A stretch of DNA of 64,000 nucleotides from Eremomyces bilateralis CBS 781.70 (Eukaryota; Ascomycota; Dothideomycetes; Eremomycetales; Eremomycetaceae). Shown here one piece after another: positions 12,726 to 25,915 of the stretch. The translations under genes were made by a program, and so were the position numbers. The notes under the pieces are model-generated. The model had not been told where the DNA came from. It made no database searches and saw only the letters and a list, made by a program, of their open reading frames with translations. The DNA lies in the NCBI RefSeq assembly GCF_010015585.1, contig NW_022985074.1, positions 310,001 through 374,000 of the forward strand, given 5' to 3'. The first letter of the stretch is position 1. Each line of letters starts with the position of its first letter.

Positions 12726-14896
12726 GGCGACCGATGTTCGAGCGAATCCGCTAGCTCAACCCCCCAACGGAGGAATACTCCCGGTGTCTTTGATGCTCAA
12801 CCCCTAACTCTGGTTATATCGGTACGTCGTAGGTACAAACTCGGAAATTGGCGTCTGATGTGGAGTTCCACGGTTCGCTCCCGAGATAGACCGTGCTGTG
12901 GGATGACTTCTACGAGGAGTCGATGTCGTGTATAGCTTGAATATCGTTCGAGGAATTGTCAATGGCACGGCCCCCTCTAGCTCGAGGCGCTCTTTAGGTA
13001 GAATATCTTGTATGTGGTTCGATTGACGAGCTACGGAGTTCCGGAGCGCACAAGCAGTGAGACGAGTCCAACCACCTCAAGGGAGTGTTGACGTCCAGGT
13101 GGCACAATTACTTTCTAAATGAGGGACTCGAGCGCAACGGGTATCCTTCTTCTTGTATTTCAACTCTTTCGCAGGATCCGATCCTTCCAAAGCCGAGCGG
13201 CAAAGCGGGCGGTTAACAATGTTGGTGGCCGCGAACTCGCACAGCAGAGAGGTGAAGTCTTTCGAGTGAGTGCAGTAGCGGCGGTGCAAGGGACGGAGTC
13301 GCGCAGACGGCAAGGCGGCTTTTTGAGGTTCCAGAAGATCTAGGGAGGTGTGCAATGGCGAGGACAAGTGACGAATAAAGAAAAGATACGGATGTAACCA
13401 CTGAACCTGCAGAAGAAACCAAATGGTGAGTGGATGGGGACGGAATATGCGACTCTAATACATCTATGGACAACCGAGACACCAGGCCTCGACTGACGCT
13501 CACGAGATGCAAGCACTACTGAAAACTACTGCACGAATTGGGCGCGTGGGAAAAAGCTGCAGAATACATCAGACAGGACATGGCATCTCCTGGACGCCTG
13601 GACGGTCCTGCTCATAAGCTCATTCGCGGGCGGCGCACATAAAGTGATTGAAGATTGCGAGGGGCTCCGCGGGTCGAAGCGCTCGGAGCGGCGGGAGGGG
13701 CCCAGCGGGTCCATAATGGACGGGAATATTTCCAGGATGGACGAATGGGACGCATGGCGAGGATCTGGAGCGTCGAATGTCGGGGGTTTGGAGATGGGGA
13801 TTGGTGAGGGATTACGGATGCTGGGAGATGCTTGGGGGGGATGTGCCACGGCGGTTAGAGAGGGGAGGGAACTGGTGGATGGACACGAGGGTTAAGAATA
13901 GACGACGGGTTTCGCTTCGCCAATGCTGTTAATGCTCTTGGTCTTCACGCTATTGATGTGCTAACAATTCATATCACAGCTTAAGATCGGAAGTCTGTCT
14001 TTCTATCGGTTGGTGCAATTCCATTACCATTGTTAATGGACAATGGTGCTGTGCTTCGTATTGTTGTCTTACTGTATTCCGTAGAATCCCCGCCTCCCCC
14101 TCGCCGTCATCGCTCACCCTCCAGCCTCCACATTCTCCAACCTCAGCGGTTACAGATCCGTTCCAGAGTGTCGCTCAAGTCCCACCTCTCCTGACCACTG
14201 CACGACCCACTCCTGATGGAATGGGAATTGCATAACCATCGCGGTTCCAGACCTGGGGAACTGCAACACTGCGGAGCTGCATGGGCCTGTTGGCGATCGC
14301 CTTTATGTGCTCGGATCCAGTTTCCGGGTTGTTAGAGAGGAAGACGATCTAGAACTGAGGAGGGGATAGGGGTCGGAAGCGCAGAAGAAGCGCGATGCAT
14401 GAGCGATGGCGATGGAGATGGAGATGAGACAAGCGCAAGGTACCTACACGGTGTCTATTTAATTTCTCTCTCATCACGGAGACGATCCGGGGTGAATTTG
14501 TGACGCCAGGGTAAAAGACGAGGAATAATGAACCCGAGGCAATTCCGTTTTCCTACTCCCTATGGCTTGGTCACCACACATGAAGCAATTGATATTCATG
14601 GAGAGGAGTCCTGTTCATAAAAGCCTTGTCTCGCCCTGTTTCCGTTGATTTCACCTAGGTCAATCATGCAGTGAGGCATACATCTGCAGAATGATCATTC
14701 CCTGGCCAAATCTGTCTTGAAGCGTATCGTAATTCCGACCCGATATCACGCCGAGTGTCTTGAATAGTACTTGTGGATATGAGTAGGTGTATCCCCAAGG
14801 ACCTATAGCATCTACATCTCCTCATCACTCTTGTGAATCTCCCCCCTTCACCTGCTTTCATACCCTCAAACATAGTAATCCAACAATCCACCCCTC
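12726..14896. other. intergenic 2.2 kb, no supported gene
   Basis: Upstream of noxR and downstream of ccs1. Minus-strand open frames at 13526-13849 (107 codons, begins at GTG) and 13077-13367 (96 codons) have no recognised similarity. The first has C-rich codon endings like local genes, so a small lineage-specific protein or a long noxR leader exon is possible but not shown. No repeats or RNA genes were recognised. Confidence 0.5.
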
Positions 14897-15736
14897 TCAC
14901 AACACCCCCCTCCCCACCGCCTCCGTCCGTTCCTCCCACACCGTCTTCCCACTACACGAACACACCGTCTTCTCATTCTCCCAAACCCCCGCACTCCGCG
15001 CCACCACCCCCACCAACGTATCCGCATCCTCCGCCGCGAACCCCTCCCGCTCCTGCGACACCACCACGCTCCGCCCTATCACCTCCCACACCTGCATCCT
15101 CCGATCCAGAAACGTCGACCCGATCCCCGCCTCATCCACCTCTACCGTCCCTAGCACCCCGCGGCCCTCCCCGGATGCCTGCTTCCCCGCCTCCCAGACT
15201 CCGCCAGTGCTCGCGGTGCCGCGGGAGATATCTCCCCCTTCCCGCACTGTCGCCCAGTATTTTCCGGGAGCCAACCCGCGGAGGCTCAGGTCGATGAGGG
15301 TGAGGTCCGAGGTCACCTGAACCATGCGCGCGAGGCCGCGGACTTGGTTAGGCACGTCGGCGTGTGTTTCAAGGATGCAGACAGCGGCAGCTAGGCGAGG
15401 TCAGTTCTGCGTGTAGAGTCTGGGAGGTATTGCAATTTCCAGGACGTACAGTTCTCCCGCCCACTTCCTCGGAGGATCGCATCGCGTCCGGTGGATTGGA
15501 TGGCGGAGACGATGGCGGAGGGGGCGGCGGTGCCAGTGACGGAGACGAGTTGAGAAGGGAGGTCAGCAGCGACGGAGTGGATACCGGGGAGCTTGTGGAG
15601 GGAGGAGGAGACGTGTTTGATACACTCGTCGCAACGGAGGGGGACGGCGAAGGTGGTCTGGTGGGGGTTAGTATTCTGTATAAAGGGTTGGACTTGGGGG
15701 ATGGAGGAGATAGCACACCTCGAATGGGGGTATCAT
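14897..15736 (-). CDS. CCS1: Copper chaperone for superoxide dismutase Ccs1
   Basis: Delivers copper and forms the disulfide of Cu,Zn-SOD in cytosol and mitochondrial intermembrane space. Minus-strand exons 15719..15736, 15450..15657 and 14897..15390 give 239 residues (yeast protein 249). Domain 1 is a heavy-metal-associated fold with RCDEC in the copper loop (about residue 14). Domain 2 is SOD-like (LTLIDLSLRGLAPGKYWATV) but lacks the full set of SOD active-site histidines, as expected for a chaperone. Domain 3 carries the CSC copper-transfer motif in CSCSGKTVWEER. The first intron begins GTGTGC, a weak donor, so the six-codon first exon (MIPPFE) is the least certain part. It is divergently arranged with the uL13m gene. 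Confidence 0.91.
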
Positions 15737-16169
15737 GATTCGTGAAATATTCAGATGTTATAAAGGCACCGACTGCAGACTTCCAACTCTAATTATCCCT
15801 TTCATCGTAAAAATAAAAGGTCAACTCTAGCTCTCAAGTGCTGTGACGTTAGTCTAGAGCATTTGAAATCCGAATCCATTGGAGCTCCCCGAGGTCGCAA
15901 GGAGGTTTTATGCCTGAGGCGATAAGGCGACATCACAATTATCGCGACAGGGCTGGCTTGAGCTTCACATTTCTGATGATATGAGATTTTGCGGTCACCT
16001 CACGCTTCAACCATACTCTCACTTTTGTGCCCATCAACGTCCTTTAAATCTCAATCCTTCCCGTCCCTATCTTCTGCGTACCCTTGGATGGGCAACGCCT
16101 CCGCTCACGACCGCATCGTTCCGCTACACCAACTCCATCCCTAAATCACCACCTACCCTCTCGCCCATC
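15737..16169. promoter_or_regulatory. shared divergent promoter region of CCS1 and uL13m
   Basis: These 433 bases lie between two start codons pointing away from each other, so they should carry both promoters. No clear TATA box or named operator was seen. Confidence 0.5.
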
Positions 16170-16847
16170 ATGTCCCAAGTAATCGGCCAGGTAAACTCCC
16201 TGAACACCGCAGAAATGACCACATAAATAACCACCATTCAGACCCGCCTCGCCTACTCCCGCCCCTGGCACCACCTCCCCCTCACCCGACACACCCCCCC
16301 CCTCGGCCGCGTCGCCTCGCGCATCGCCATCCTCCTCATGGGCAAGCACAAGCCGATCTACGACCCATCAACAGACTGCGGAGACTATGTGGTGGTGACG
16401 AACTGTCGCGGCATCAACGTGACGGGGCGGAAGAAGGAGCAGAAGCTGTATTATAGTCATACGACGCGGCCGGGCACGCTGAAGAGCATGGCGATGGGGG
16501 AGTTGATGGAGAAGTGGGGAGGCGGGGAGATTTTGCGGAGGGCGGTCAGGGGGATGTTGCCGAAGAATCGGTTGAGGGATGTGAGAATGGGGAGGTTGAA
16601 GGGTGAGTGATTTTTGTTTTTTTGGGGGAAGGAAGAGGGAAATGGGGATGGATGAGGATGAGAGGAGGAAGGCGGAGGCGTTGCGGGTTATGATCAATGG
16701 AGTGGAATGATGGCTAACATGACTACAGTATTCGAGGGCGATGCCCATCCGTACAAGAAGAACATCCTGCACTACCCCGTGGAGCAGAATCCGTCAATAT
16801 TAGATACGCCCAGCGTGAAGGAGACTTTGGCCGAGGCGAAGGCATGA
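16170..16847 (+). CDS. MRPL23: Mitochondrial ribosomal protein uL13m (MRPL23 family)
   Basis: Large-subunit mitochondrial ribosomal protein. Exons 16170..16190, 16242..16602 and 16729..16847 join into 166 residues, the usual fungal length. The first exon encodes only MSQVIGQ; a stop follows closely in the intron, so splicing there is required. Diagnostic motifs are TRLAYSRPWHH, GRVASRIAILLMGKHKPIYD, CGDYVVVTNC, and RRAVRGMLPKNRLR. The last intron (126 bases) is longer than its neighbours. Exon 2 shows a striking change from C-ending to G-ending codons along its length. It converges on the uricase gene with about 205 bases between stop codons. Confidence 0.94.
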
Positions 16848-17052
16848 AAGACAGCAATCAGCATTTACGGCGTTTTGGAGAGAAGGATGTTTCAGAAGCA
16901 CTGCTACGGCGATGGTCGGCATTTGCTCAAATGATCTTCATGTATTCGTATCGTGTATTTGTACAAATGAAGGTCCAAATCTAGTATCCTTAACACCCGC
17001 TCCCTAGTAGACCGTGAGATGGAAAAAAATCGAACCCTTCTCCATCTGCATT

Positions 17053-18000
17053 TCACAGCTTCGCCTTCGCCTTCAACCCCTTCCGGCTCACCGTACAGTC
17101 GATCAACCCATTCGGATCCGTCTGGGGCGCATACACCTCCGCATCCCCCCCCGTATTCTTCAACCCCTTATGCCAACTCAAATCCACCTCGAAATAATGC
17201 CGATTGGGCAACGTATAGCTAACATTCTCAATCCCCCCCACCGCCCCCAAAATCGCCTCGCACATCTTATACATCGTATTCTGCACGCTCGCGCTATTAT
17301 CCGTCGCGAACGTACTCAACGTCACCTCCCGCGCCACCTTCCACGCCCGATCAAACTCTCCCACCTCCGCACGCACCGCGTCCACGCTCCCAAAATGCTT
17401 CCACCCCCACCGCGCCCGCACCGACGTCGACAAAATCCGATCCCATGTCTCCGGCAGCCGCGTATACTCGTCCCGATGGAACCCATGGAATGCTGACCCC
17501 GTGCTCTTCAGCACCACCAGCTTGTCGATCGCGCTGGAGAGCGTGATGCCCTTCGCGCCGCCGCCTTGCAGCTCCGAGGCGCCCTGCCCGTCGCGTACGA
17601 CCGCTGCCACCTCGCGCGTCTCCTCGCCGTCGCGGATGAAGCTGTGCGGGTGGGGTTCACCGTCGACGAGGAGGCGCGACCAGCGGTGCTGGACGATGGA
17701 GACGTGGGCAGCATGGATGTGGGGGTAGCTGTCGACGAAGTGTTGGCCGACGAGGGCGGCGAAGAGCTCCGGGGGGGCGATGGGGTGCTGCTTGGCGAGG
17801 ATGTAGACGGATTGCTTTTGGGTGTCGGTGGCGACGATGACGGAGTTGTCGGCGGCGGTGTAGGAGGTATCGATGGCGCCTTCGAGTTGGGTGCAGACGG
17901 TCATTTCGACGACGGTTTGGATGTTGGTGGTGGGGTCTTTGTGGACTTTGTAGAGGCGGATGTTATCTTTGCCGTAGCGGGCGGAGGTGAGTTCGGCCAT
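17053..18000 (-). CDS. uaZ: Uricase (urate oxidase), peroxisomal
   Basis: Oxidises urate to 5-hydroxyisourate with hydrogen peroxide release, in purine catabolism. It is a single exon of 315 residues, close to Aspergillus UaZ (about 300). The start MAELTSARYGKDNIRLYKV is conserved. The active-site segment TAADNSVIVATDTQKQ contains the Thr and Lys of the catalytic pair, and LKSTGSAFHGFHRDEYT matches the urate-binding region. The C-terminus is AKL, a type 1 peroxisomal targeting signal, which fits a peroxide-producing enzyme. In other fungi the gene is induced by urate and repressed by ammonium; no GATA-factor operator array was verified here. No tandem purine-pathway gene adjoins it. Confidence 0.97.
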   Translation of the reverse strand: MAELTSARYGKDNIRLYKVHKDPTTNIQTVVEMTVCTQLEGAIDTSYTAADNSVIVATDTQKQSVYILAKQHPIAPPELFAALVGQHFVDSYPHIHAAHVSIVQHRWSRLLVDGEPHPHSFIRDGEETREVAAVVRDGQGASELQGGGAKGITLSSAIDKLVVLKSTGSAFHGFHRDEYTRLPETWDRILSTSVRARWGWKHFGSVDAVRAEVGEFDRAWKVAREVTLSTFATDNSASVQNTMYKMCEAILGAVGGIENVSYTLPNRHYFEVDLSWHKGLKNTGGDAEVYAPQTDPNGLIDCTVSRKGLKAKAKL

Positions 18001-20100
18001 TGTGATGGTGATGGTGATGGTAGTTTGGGGTCTAGGTGTAGTTCGAGTGCGGCGTGAAGCAGAAATTATGGTGTTTGCAGAGGTGATAAGATGGAATTGT
18101 CGAGCAAGATCTCACAGGCAGAATGGTCGAGCGAGGAGCAACAGTCGGGATTAGACCTTCGGATATCTAAGTCATCTAATGAAGAAAAAGGAACGGAGTC
18201 CAGAGGAAGAGAGCAGCCAATGGTTCATATATATCGGCCGTACAAGTCTTATCGCGGAACACTACGCAAAGCGGAGCTGGCCGAGAAATCCTTCCATCCA
18301 GGAATCTGCCCACTGGTTTGTGGATGTGGCCCCTCTGGACAACGCGCGATCCAGGCCTTCCGTTGCGCTATCAATGATCCAATGGCAGCTAGCGATCGAG
18401 AACCATTCCCCTCCGTTAAATTGGCACTTGATTAAGGGAATTGCGGCGTCATTGGGCGTAGAAAGCGGCAGTTTCCCCTCTCCAAAGGGAGACGGAGGTC
18501 ACCGATGGCGATGGGGGAGTGGAGTTTACGGGGCACCTCACCTGAGAATCTGAGATATCGGTCGCTAGGAGTGGGATAGTTCGTATTCATGACAGATTTT
18601 AATCCATTGTTCTCCATTTTGAGCGGAATTTATCTACCATTGCGCGGAAATGTTTCACGGTTTATATCAACATATTATTAAGTTAACTAGTTATTCTAAT
18701 TAGTATGACGACATGATATTTGCACATGATAATCCGCGAATATCCCCGCAAGTTCGCGACGAGAGTGGCTTCAACTTTGTGGCTGTTGCGATATTTCAGG
18801 GTTATGGAGTCTACCGTATTCCGTATCATTGGCGTAGAAGAGTTCGAATGATGCCCAGAGTCCATGCAGTGGACGATCATCTACGGAATCCTCCCTATTG
18901 TTCGGTGCACGCCTATTAGTGTTGAAGGATCGTCCTGCGTCAGATGTATCGCCTAGTCTTCGGTGGCTATTATCTCATCGTTTCTGGACGACTTGATGCT
19001 TCCTGAGGGTCCCGATGGCGTACAGGATCTATCCTCATGTATTCCATTTTCCGTTTGGCTTGATATTGCTCGAAGTCGGCCTAGACTATAGTACTCAAGC
19101 ACAGTACTACCGTGCATACCCCTAGTTCATTACGCCAGGGGCATCGTCCTGCTCTGGGCATCCGCAATTGCAGTACTACACGTATAATCCATATTCGTTA
19201 TAGGTCGACTCTAGCATCGATGTATGAAACTGGGGGTTAGTTCGCTCCCGACGGGATGAAACATTACAATATCTGCCATTATGCCATAAGACATGGATAT
19301 TCAGAGGTGGAGGGGAGCGTCAATGACGACACTGATATCCCTAACCTTACGAAAAGGTACCTGGCTAGAAAGAGGAAAGGGGAAATCGCCATTGTCTTAG
19401 GAAACGTCCTTTGGGTAAATACCGTTGGTAGATATGTATGCCATTGAAGACAAGACATTGTCCACATCTGCGAATGATGTTATCATGATCGAGTTTGTCG
19501 GCGGATTGTGTGATGCCTGAGTAAATGGGCGAACGGGGTACATAATGAAAGCTAGTCAAACAAAGACAGTAAGCTTGAGAACATATGACACAGTATGTTG
19601 GAATGGAGAAGACTGAAGTAGGATGAAATGAATTGATGAATTGATGAATTGAATTGACGTTGTTGCTCCATATGAGAGGAATTCTGTTCCGGCATTCTTA
19701 TTGGCTGACATGTCACCCTTGCTTCCACTGGCATCTCACCACGCCATACATCTCTCCATTCACCACTTACTACGGAGTACTGCTTCAATACATATCATTC
19801 AATCACCATTCTATCAGCATTCATTGCGACGAGACTGACTACTTACTTGCCCACTTACTTCACACCTCTATTCTATTATTCCCCGGTACTCTTGTACACC
19901 ATCTCGCATCGGTGTCCACCTCCCACCCACCTCCTCATCGCTGAGGTTCACCTCCCTCGGATGGACTATCCTCATGCCCACCAACGGGCCGCAACCGTGG
20001 CGAGCCTGATCCGGAGATGAAGGCTGGCATGCCGGGGGACTGACTTGAAGGCATCCATTCTCCATCCACCTCCGCGCCTTTGGAGCGCTCCGCTCTCCAG
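18001..20100. other. intergenic 2.1 kb, no supported gene
   Basis: The region contains the uricase promoter and the leader of the Rictor gene. Short frames (60-124 codons) on both strands show no family resemblance. A short ATTGATGA-type tandem occurs near 19628-19655. The part 18600-19650 is less GC-rich than the genes around it and could be old decayed sequence, but no element ends or coding remnants were recognised. Confidence 0.5.
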
Positions 20101-23100
20101 ATGACACCAGCCCCGCAACTCACCGTTGTCCCCGCCCATTCACAGCATGGCACGCCCTCCCAACTCGATGGGAGCGTCGCAACCGACCATCCCAATGCCC
20201 TCATGCCGCCCCCCTCGAGAAGTGGCGCGCGAGACGCCCGCTCCATGTCGTCCTCGTCCGCCCAGCCGTCGTTCCGCACCGGAGCCAGCTATGCGACCGG
20301 CCCGCCACCTGGCAGCTTCAGTTCGGAGCTCCGCACCATGACGATGCGAAGCGAGACCCCGCGACCGACCTTCAGCGCCCAAGACGGCTTTTTGGGGGAA
20401 TTGGCGCGTACGACCTCCGAGCAGCGGCAGGCGGACCTGCGGGACCAGATCGTCAAAGAGGAGAAGATCAAGACCGGGTCGGAGAATTTGTTGGAGGCAT
20501 TGAACAGCAAGAGCGCGAAGCAGAGCGCAAAGCAGAGCAAGGATCAGAAGAAGAGGGTGGAGGCGGAATTGAACACCGCGAATCGAAAACTGGCGGCGCT
20601 GCGACAGGGCCTGGAGGACGAGATTGCCCGGAATAAAGAGGAGGCGGCGGTCGCATCGGGGATGAGCCCGAAACCAGGAAAGGGACGGTTGAGCTTTCTG
20701 TTTCGCGCCAACGAAGCATCGCCGACGACACCAGATGTTGACGACGGAGAGAGCGAGACCGAAAGCCCGACGTTCGTGCTAGCGGAGATATTACAGGCCT
20801 TGGAAGCCGAAGGCATGTTACCGGAGTATTACGTGGAATACGCGAATAGGCTGGTCGAGCTGTTCAAGCGAAATCCGACGCTAAAGTTCGACTTGGCCTG
20901 GCCGATATTCGCCATGCGCGTACAGACGATGCTGCTAAGCGACAGCCGGGAAGTCGTCGCGGCGGGTTATCGTGTTCTGCGATATGTCATGACCGACCGA
21001 CGCTCATTGCAGACCATTCGCGCCCACCAAACCGATTACCTGGTCATTGTTTCGCTGGTCAAGCAGACGAGGGCGTCCGTGGAGCGAGAACAAGCGCTCA
21101 AATTCGTTCGCGCGTTCTTGGAAGTCAAAGATGGGGTGAAAGAGATCTCGCGTTCCATCGTGCGCATTCTGGTCGCCATCGCGGAGCACACAGAAGATCG
21201 CCTTCGAAACATCGCCATTCTCACCCTCTCCGAAATTCTCATTCGAGATCCTGTTCTTCTGAAAGCCGCTGGCGGACTCGGGGCGCTCACCGATGCACTG
21301 GGAGAAGGGGTCTACCTTGCCGCCGAGAGCGTCGCTGTCTCGTTTCTCTACCTGCTAGATCTACCCAGCCGACGAAAGCACCTTACCCACGGCCGCGAAA
21401 TCGAGCTCGCATTCGCATCATTCACCGAGATACCCATGAATGTTACCCATCACGAAGAGAAGCTGAAAGCGAACGTAAAAGTCATTTCCGCGTTGTTGAA
21501 AAGCTGGTCTGGGTTGTTGACATTGTGTATGGACGATTTTATGGCGACTCGATCGCTCGTCGCTTCGCTATTTATCCCGATGCCGCATTTACGAAATATT
21601 GTCCTGGAGTTGTTCATTGATTTGTTGCGGATTAAGCCACCGGCTTTCGCGTCGTCCTTCTTGGCCGGGAGGAGACTAACCACCTACCAACGAGTCACAA
21701 GACTCAAATCAACTGCTGGGACCACTACCGATTCCAAAGCTCCTGGCGAGACGGACGATGATGTCGATCAAATGAGTCTGGTCGAGCATTACACGGCGGT
21801 TCTCCTTGCCGTTTTCATACACTCCGGTCTGGTCGATGCGCTGATGCATGCGGAACAAGAATGGCTCACTCCACCTTTAAAACGAAAGACCACCCTAGTG
21901 CTTAGCGAAGTCCTACGAATGGCAAGCGAGATGCTTCCGCCTCCGATTAGCGAACAAGTTCAAATCCTTCCGCAGCTGGTACAGCAAGGCGCGAGAATGG
22001 ACGACGATGACCGATTCGACTACACCTCAACCATCTACCAGATCGAGAGCGTTACGCGGACGATCTATCGCTTCGCGCCCTCGGAACAGCACGGGACGCG
22101 GCCCACGAGCGCGGGCGAGCCGAACAACGGACCACCCGAGTCGTCAAAGGCGCATTCGATGATGCAGGTCGACGAACCGGGGTTCCGGCAACTCATACTC
22201 GAAACCCATATCCTCAGCACCGTGAACTTCACGAAATGGCGCTGGGACATCATTCAGAACATCATCGAAGGGCCCCTTCTCAACGCGAAACGACTAGACG
22301 AGGCGATCCGAGCCTCGAAGTTCCTGCATCGATTGCAGGGTTTCTACCGCCCCTTCAAGCGGCGGTTCGCCGATGTGAAGAATACAAAGCCGAATCAGCG
22401 CTATGTCCGCGTTGGCGTGGCGTTAATGCGCACGCTTCTTAATAACCCCGAAGGAGCGAAATACCTCGCCGAAAGCAAACTCATCCGACAGCTCGCGGAA
22501 TGTCTCGCGCAATTCGACCGTATGTCCGGCATCATGGCCGTGAGCCCGATCTTCACCCCCGAGCGGATGAATGAGACGCTTTCCGGCGGCTACTTCTCCA
22601 TGCTCGGAGCGCTCAGCCGGGACCCGAAGGGCATGCTCATCATGGAGCGGTGGAAGATGTTCAACATGTTCTACCACATCGTCGAGCTCAAGGGACGAGA
22701 CGATCTGATCAAGACGTTGCTGGGGGGCATGGACTACACCCTCGAAGGGCATCTGCGTATTATATTAGGGAAAGCGATGACCTGTTGCTCGAAAGATATT
22801 CGGATCTTTGCGACACGCATACTGAGGAAATATGCGGTCCGCGCTGTCTCCGGTTTGTCAGATACGGACGCCACGCAGACTGCTGAATGGGCCATCCGGC
22901 TCCTCGTTACGCAGCTATACGACCCGTCTATCGAAGTCTGCGAAGCAGCAGTCAAGATCCTCGAAGAATCGTGCAACCTGACATCATCCCTTGAGTATGT
23001 CGTCAAGTGCCGACCGGCTCTAGACCACCTTGGCGAGATCGGTGCGCCGCTTCTACTCCGCTTCCTCAGCTCCAGTGTTGGATATCACTATCTCGATGGC

Positions 23101-24340
23101 CTTGACTATATAACCCGCGAGATGGACGATTGGTTTCTGGGACGAAACGATACCTATGTGGCATTAGTCGAGGCATCACTTGCAAAGGCGTTCGCCGAGC
23201 CGCACGACAAGCCCGGCAGCTCATCCGCCGCCCAATATCCCGGGGTCGGCCACCATTCGCATTTCGATGAGATGATGGCCGAGCACCAAGAATACGGCTT
23301 AGTCCCCCCGCATTTCTACCGCGAGCTCACCCGCACGCACGAAGGCGTCAAGCTCCTCCGCGAGAAAGGCCACTTCGACGAGTTCGCCGCGACCATCCAC
23401 GACTTCGGCCGCGAGGACGACGACGCCGAGACGATCCTCAAGCTCAAAGGCTGCCTCTGGGCAGTCGGCAACGTCGGGTCCATGGAGCTCGGTGCCCCCT
23501 TCCTCGAGACCACCGATGTCGTCCGCGACGTCGTGCAGATCGCGGAGAACTCCCTCATCATGTCTGTGCGCGGCACCGCGGTGTTCGTGCTCGGGCTGAT
23601 CAGCCGGAGCGTGCATGGGCAGGAGATCTTGCTGGAGTACGGCTGGGACGGGGCGACGAATATGATGGGCGAGGCTCTAGGGTTTGCGATCCCGAAGGAC
23701 CTGCGGAAGTTGTTTAGTGTGCCGGATTGGACGAGGGAGGCGAAGGCGGAGCAGCGGATGGCGGCGGCGGCGCCGTTCGATGCGGCGAAGATTTTTGTAA
23801 GGAGTGGGAGGGGGGAGAAGGATCCGGTGAAGAAGCGGCTTTTCGCGGCGGCGGAGAATTTGGGGAACTCGGTGTTGAGCAAAAAGGCGGCAGGGGAGTT
23901 GAATGCGTAAGTACATCAGCATTTTCTATTCTCCTATCCACAGTATCAAGACGGTCTATCATTAATCGTCCGCTAACAATCACGGCAGCCTAAAATCCCG
24001 CTACCCCGCCTACTTCCGCCGGCCGTCCGTCTTCCGCACCGTCCTCTCCATCCTCGAAGCTCACCACTTCCGCCTGCACGTCTGCCGCTTCCTCATCGAC
24101 CTCTTCGATAAGGACGTCATGCGGCAGATCGTGCTGGAGGAAGAGAGCGACGAAGAAGCGGGAGACCGCGATGATGTGGCGCTGGATATCGACAGTCCGA
24201 TCAGTCCGATCAATTCGATGGAGCGGCGGCCGTGGAGCAAAGGGAGCGAGACGAGACCACGGAGTAAGGGGTCGGGAGGCGAGCATGCACGACCGTACAG
24301 CAGGGGCACGACCGGGGCTATTGGAGGAGCGCGGGGGTGA
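20101..24340 (+). CDS. ste16: TORC2 subunit Rictor homologue (Ste16/Avo3)
   Basis: Rictor/Ste16 is the scaffold of TOR complex 2, which phosphorylates AGC kinases and controls actin, membrane tension and survival under stress. Exons 20101..23906 and 23989..24340 (intron 82 bases) encode 1385 residues. The ATG at 20101 is chosen because the frame upstream has only a TTG before it. A Ser/Thr/Pro-rich head (about 1-80) precedes a coiled coil with Lys/Glu-rich heptads (about 95-185). The Rictor N-terminal and middle armadillo-like regions follow (from VLAEILQALEAEGMLPEYYV, about residue 227). The conserved C-terminal V domain contains LKGCLWAVGNVGSMELG (about 1113) and a phospho-type Ser-rich tail. 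An extra upstream coding exon is possible. Confidence 0.92.
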
Positions 24341-25915
24341 GCCGCGAGAGATGGAACGCGAACGAAGGACATCTCGCTTCACGGCGTACGGATCATTCAA
24401 GCTCGGATGGCGATGGGCTTGACGATTCTGATTGGCGGGCGTTTCCCCACTGGGTTCGGAACCGCCACCCGTTTGCATGAGCTACGGCGTATTCATATTG
24501 CTTTGACTTTTGGGAGTGTCTGGAACTCGGGATGGGAGTCTGGGCTCGGTTTGGGACCTTGCGACGCGAAGAAGATTACGGCAACGAACCGGTGGACGGA
24601 GCAAGCGAATCATGGATGGGAAGGATGTTATTGTATACTGGGCTCGATGCTTTGCCATATAACTTGAACAATTCCAAACTAGCCACATTGCCAATGCGTG
24701 ACCCTACAAGCGACGGCGCCCGAATTCCCACAACCCCACAAACCAGTGGATTTCACTTGTTAGACACCACTGACGACTCCGCTATTCCGTCGCAATAGCG
24801 GAATCTTATGATAACCACAACATAACAACATCCAGCAATCTCGTCTCGTTCCCTTCGAATTTGAAATAATATATTATTTCCCGGCCGTCCAGGCAGCCCA
24901 TGTTTCCTACCAATCCGGACCCCAACATGCTCCTACTCAACGCGTTTTGTGAGGCGTTGCTCAGGGAACATCCTGCCCCAGCCCCTTTTAGGATCGCCAT
25001 GCTTGCTGCTCAGCTTCTGGGTTCTGATTTCTACAACAGTAGCCCCATACGGAATACGCTGCTCTACTCGTGTAGATCAACTGATAGAGACGGGACTATC
25101 TCTTTTCTCGGTCAGGGTATCCCGTGCTGGATGACGGTTGAATCGCCTTCATTGGCGGGGAATTCACTCGATCGTCATGTAAAATATTTCAATTGGCGTT
25201 TACACTTTATACTACTGGAATCCTTTTAACACAACTGCCCATCTGGGACATTAGCGACGTCGTGTTTGTTTGCCGGTCATACTCTCGGTCATACATGGCG
25301 AACAAGCAGATTGTTCCGTTGGAACTATTCTGCTAATTATAAATACGGAAAGGGGAGTCTGATCGACTGGAGCTGGAGAAGAGTTGGGAACGCCACTGTA
25401 TGGATGTCTTGGTTTAACCGAGTCATGACATGGACGACTCAGTAGGGCAACACGGGAAAGTTCAGAGTCCTTCGTAATTAACTCCGGTTCATTTCGCTTC
25501 GTTCAGGGTTCTAACACGGCCCGTGTCTCAATCATCAATCGTGCAGATGCCGCAGGGCGCATGCTGGTATCGGTCGTCCGTGCCAAGTCGTCCATTTCCT
25601 GGTTGACGGTTGTGTCCTGTAGCCTTCCCCAGTTCCCATCTCTTTGGATCGGAGCGTTCTTGCGGGGAGAACGATTAATATAACCGTATCCCCGGCTGAT
25701 GGACGCTGGTCTTTCCCATTTAAAAGTTGTTTGGCTCCATCGCCAACTGACGGGCTGACTTGGCGTATGGTTCATCTTGCTTTATACTGGACATTTGCGT
25801 TTCTGTGTCGGTTTTGTTCAGTCAGTGAGGCTGAGGCTCGTTTCACTCGTACCAAGAGAAAGAATGTGACACCGGTATACTGTATATCGTATATCGGATA
25901 TCGAGAATCAACACA
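24341..25915. other. intergenic 1.6 kb with one strong inverted repeat
   Basis: No gene is supported. A hairpin with 12-base arms (24775-24786 and 24794-24805, one mismatch, 7-base loop) stands out. An ATG-initiated frame of 109 codons at 24900-25229 has no recognised similarity. The 3' part should contain the promoter of the 7TM gene. Confidence 0.5.

Noticed and set aside
13526-13849. 107-codon minus-strand frame upstream of noxR as a gene
   Set aside because: It begins at GTG, has no similarity and no clear splice continuation. Only its C-ending codons hint at coding, which is too little.
14787-15320. 177- and 154-codon plus-strand Pro/Ser/Thr-rich frames
   Set aside because: They are antisense to CCS1 exon 3. 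The Pro/Ser richness mirrors the G-rich coding strand and is not evidence of a mucin.
18600-19650. Possible degenerate transposon in AT-richer intergenic DNA
   Set aside because: No terminal repeats, target-site duplication or coding remnant of any known element could be recognised on either strand.
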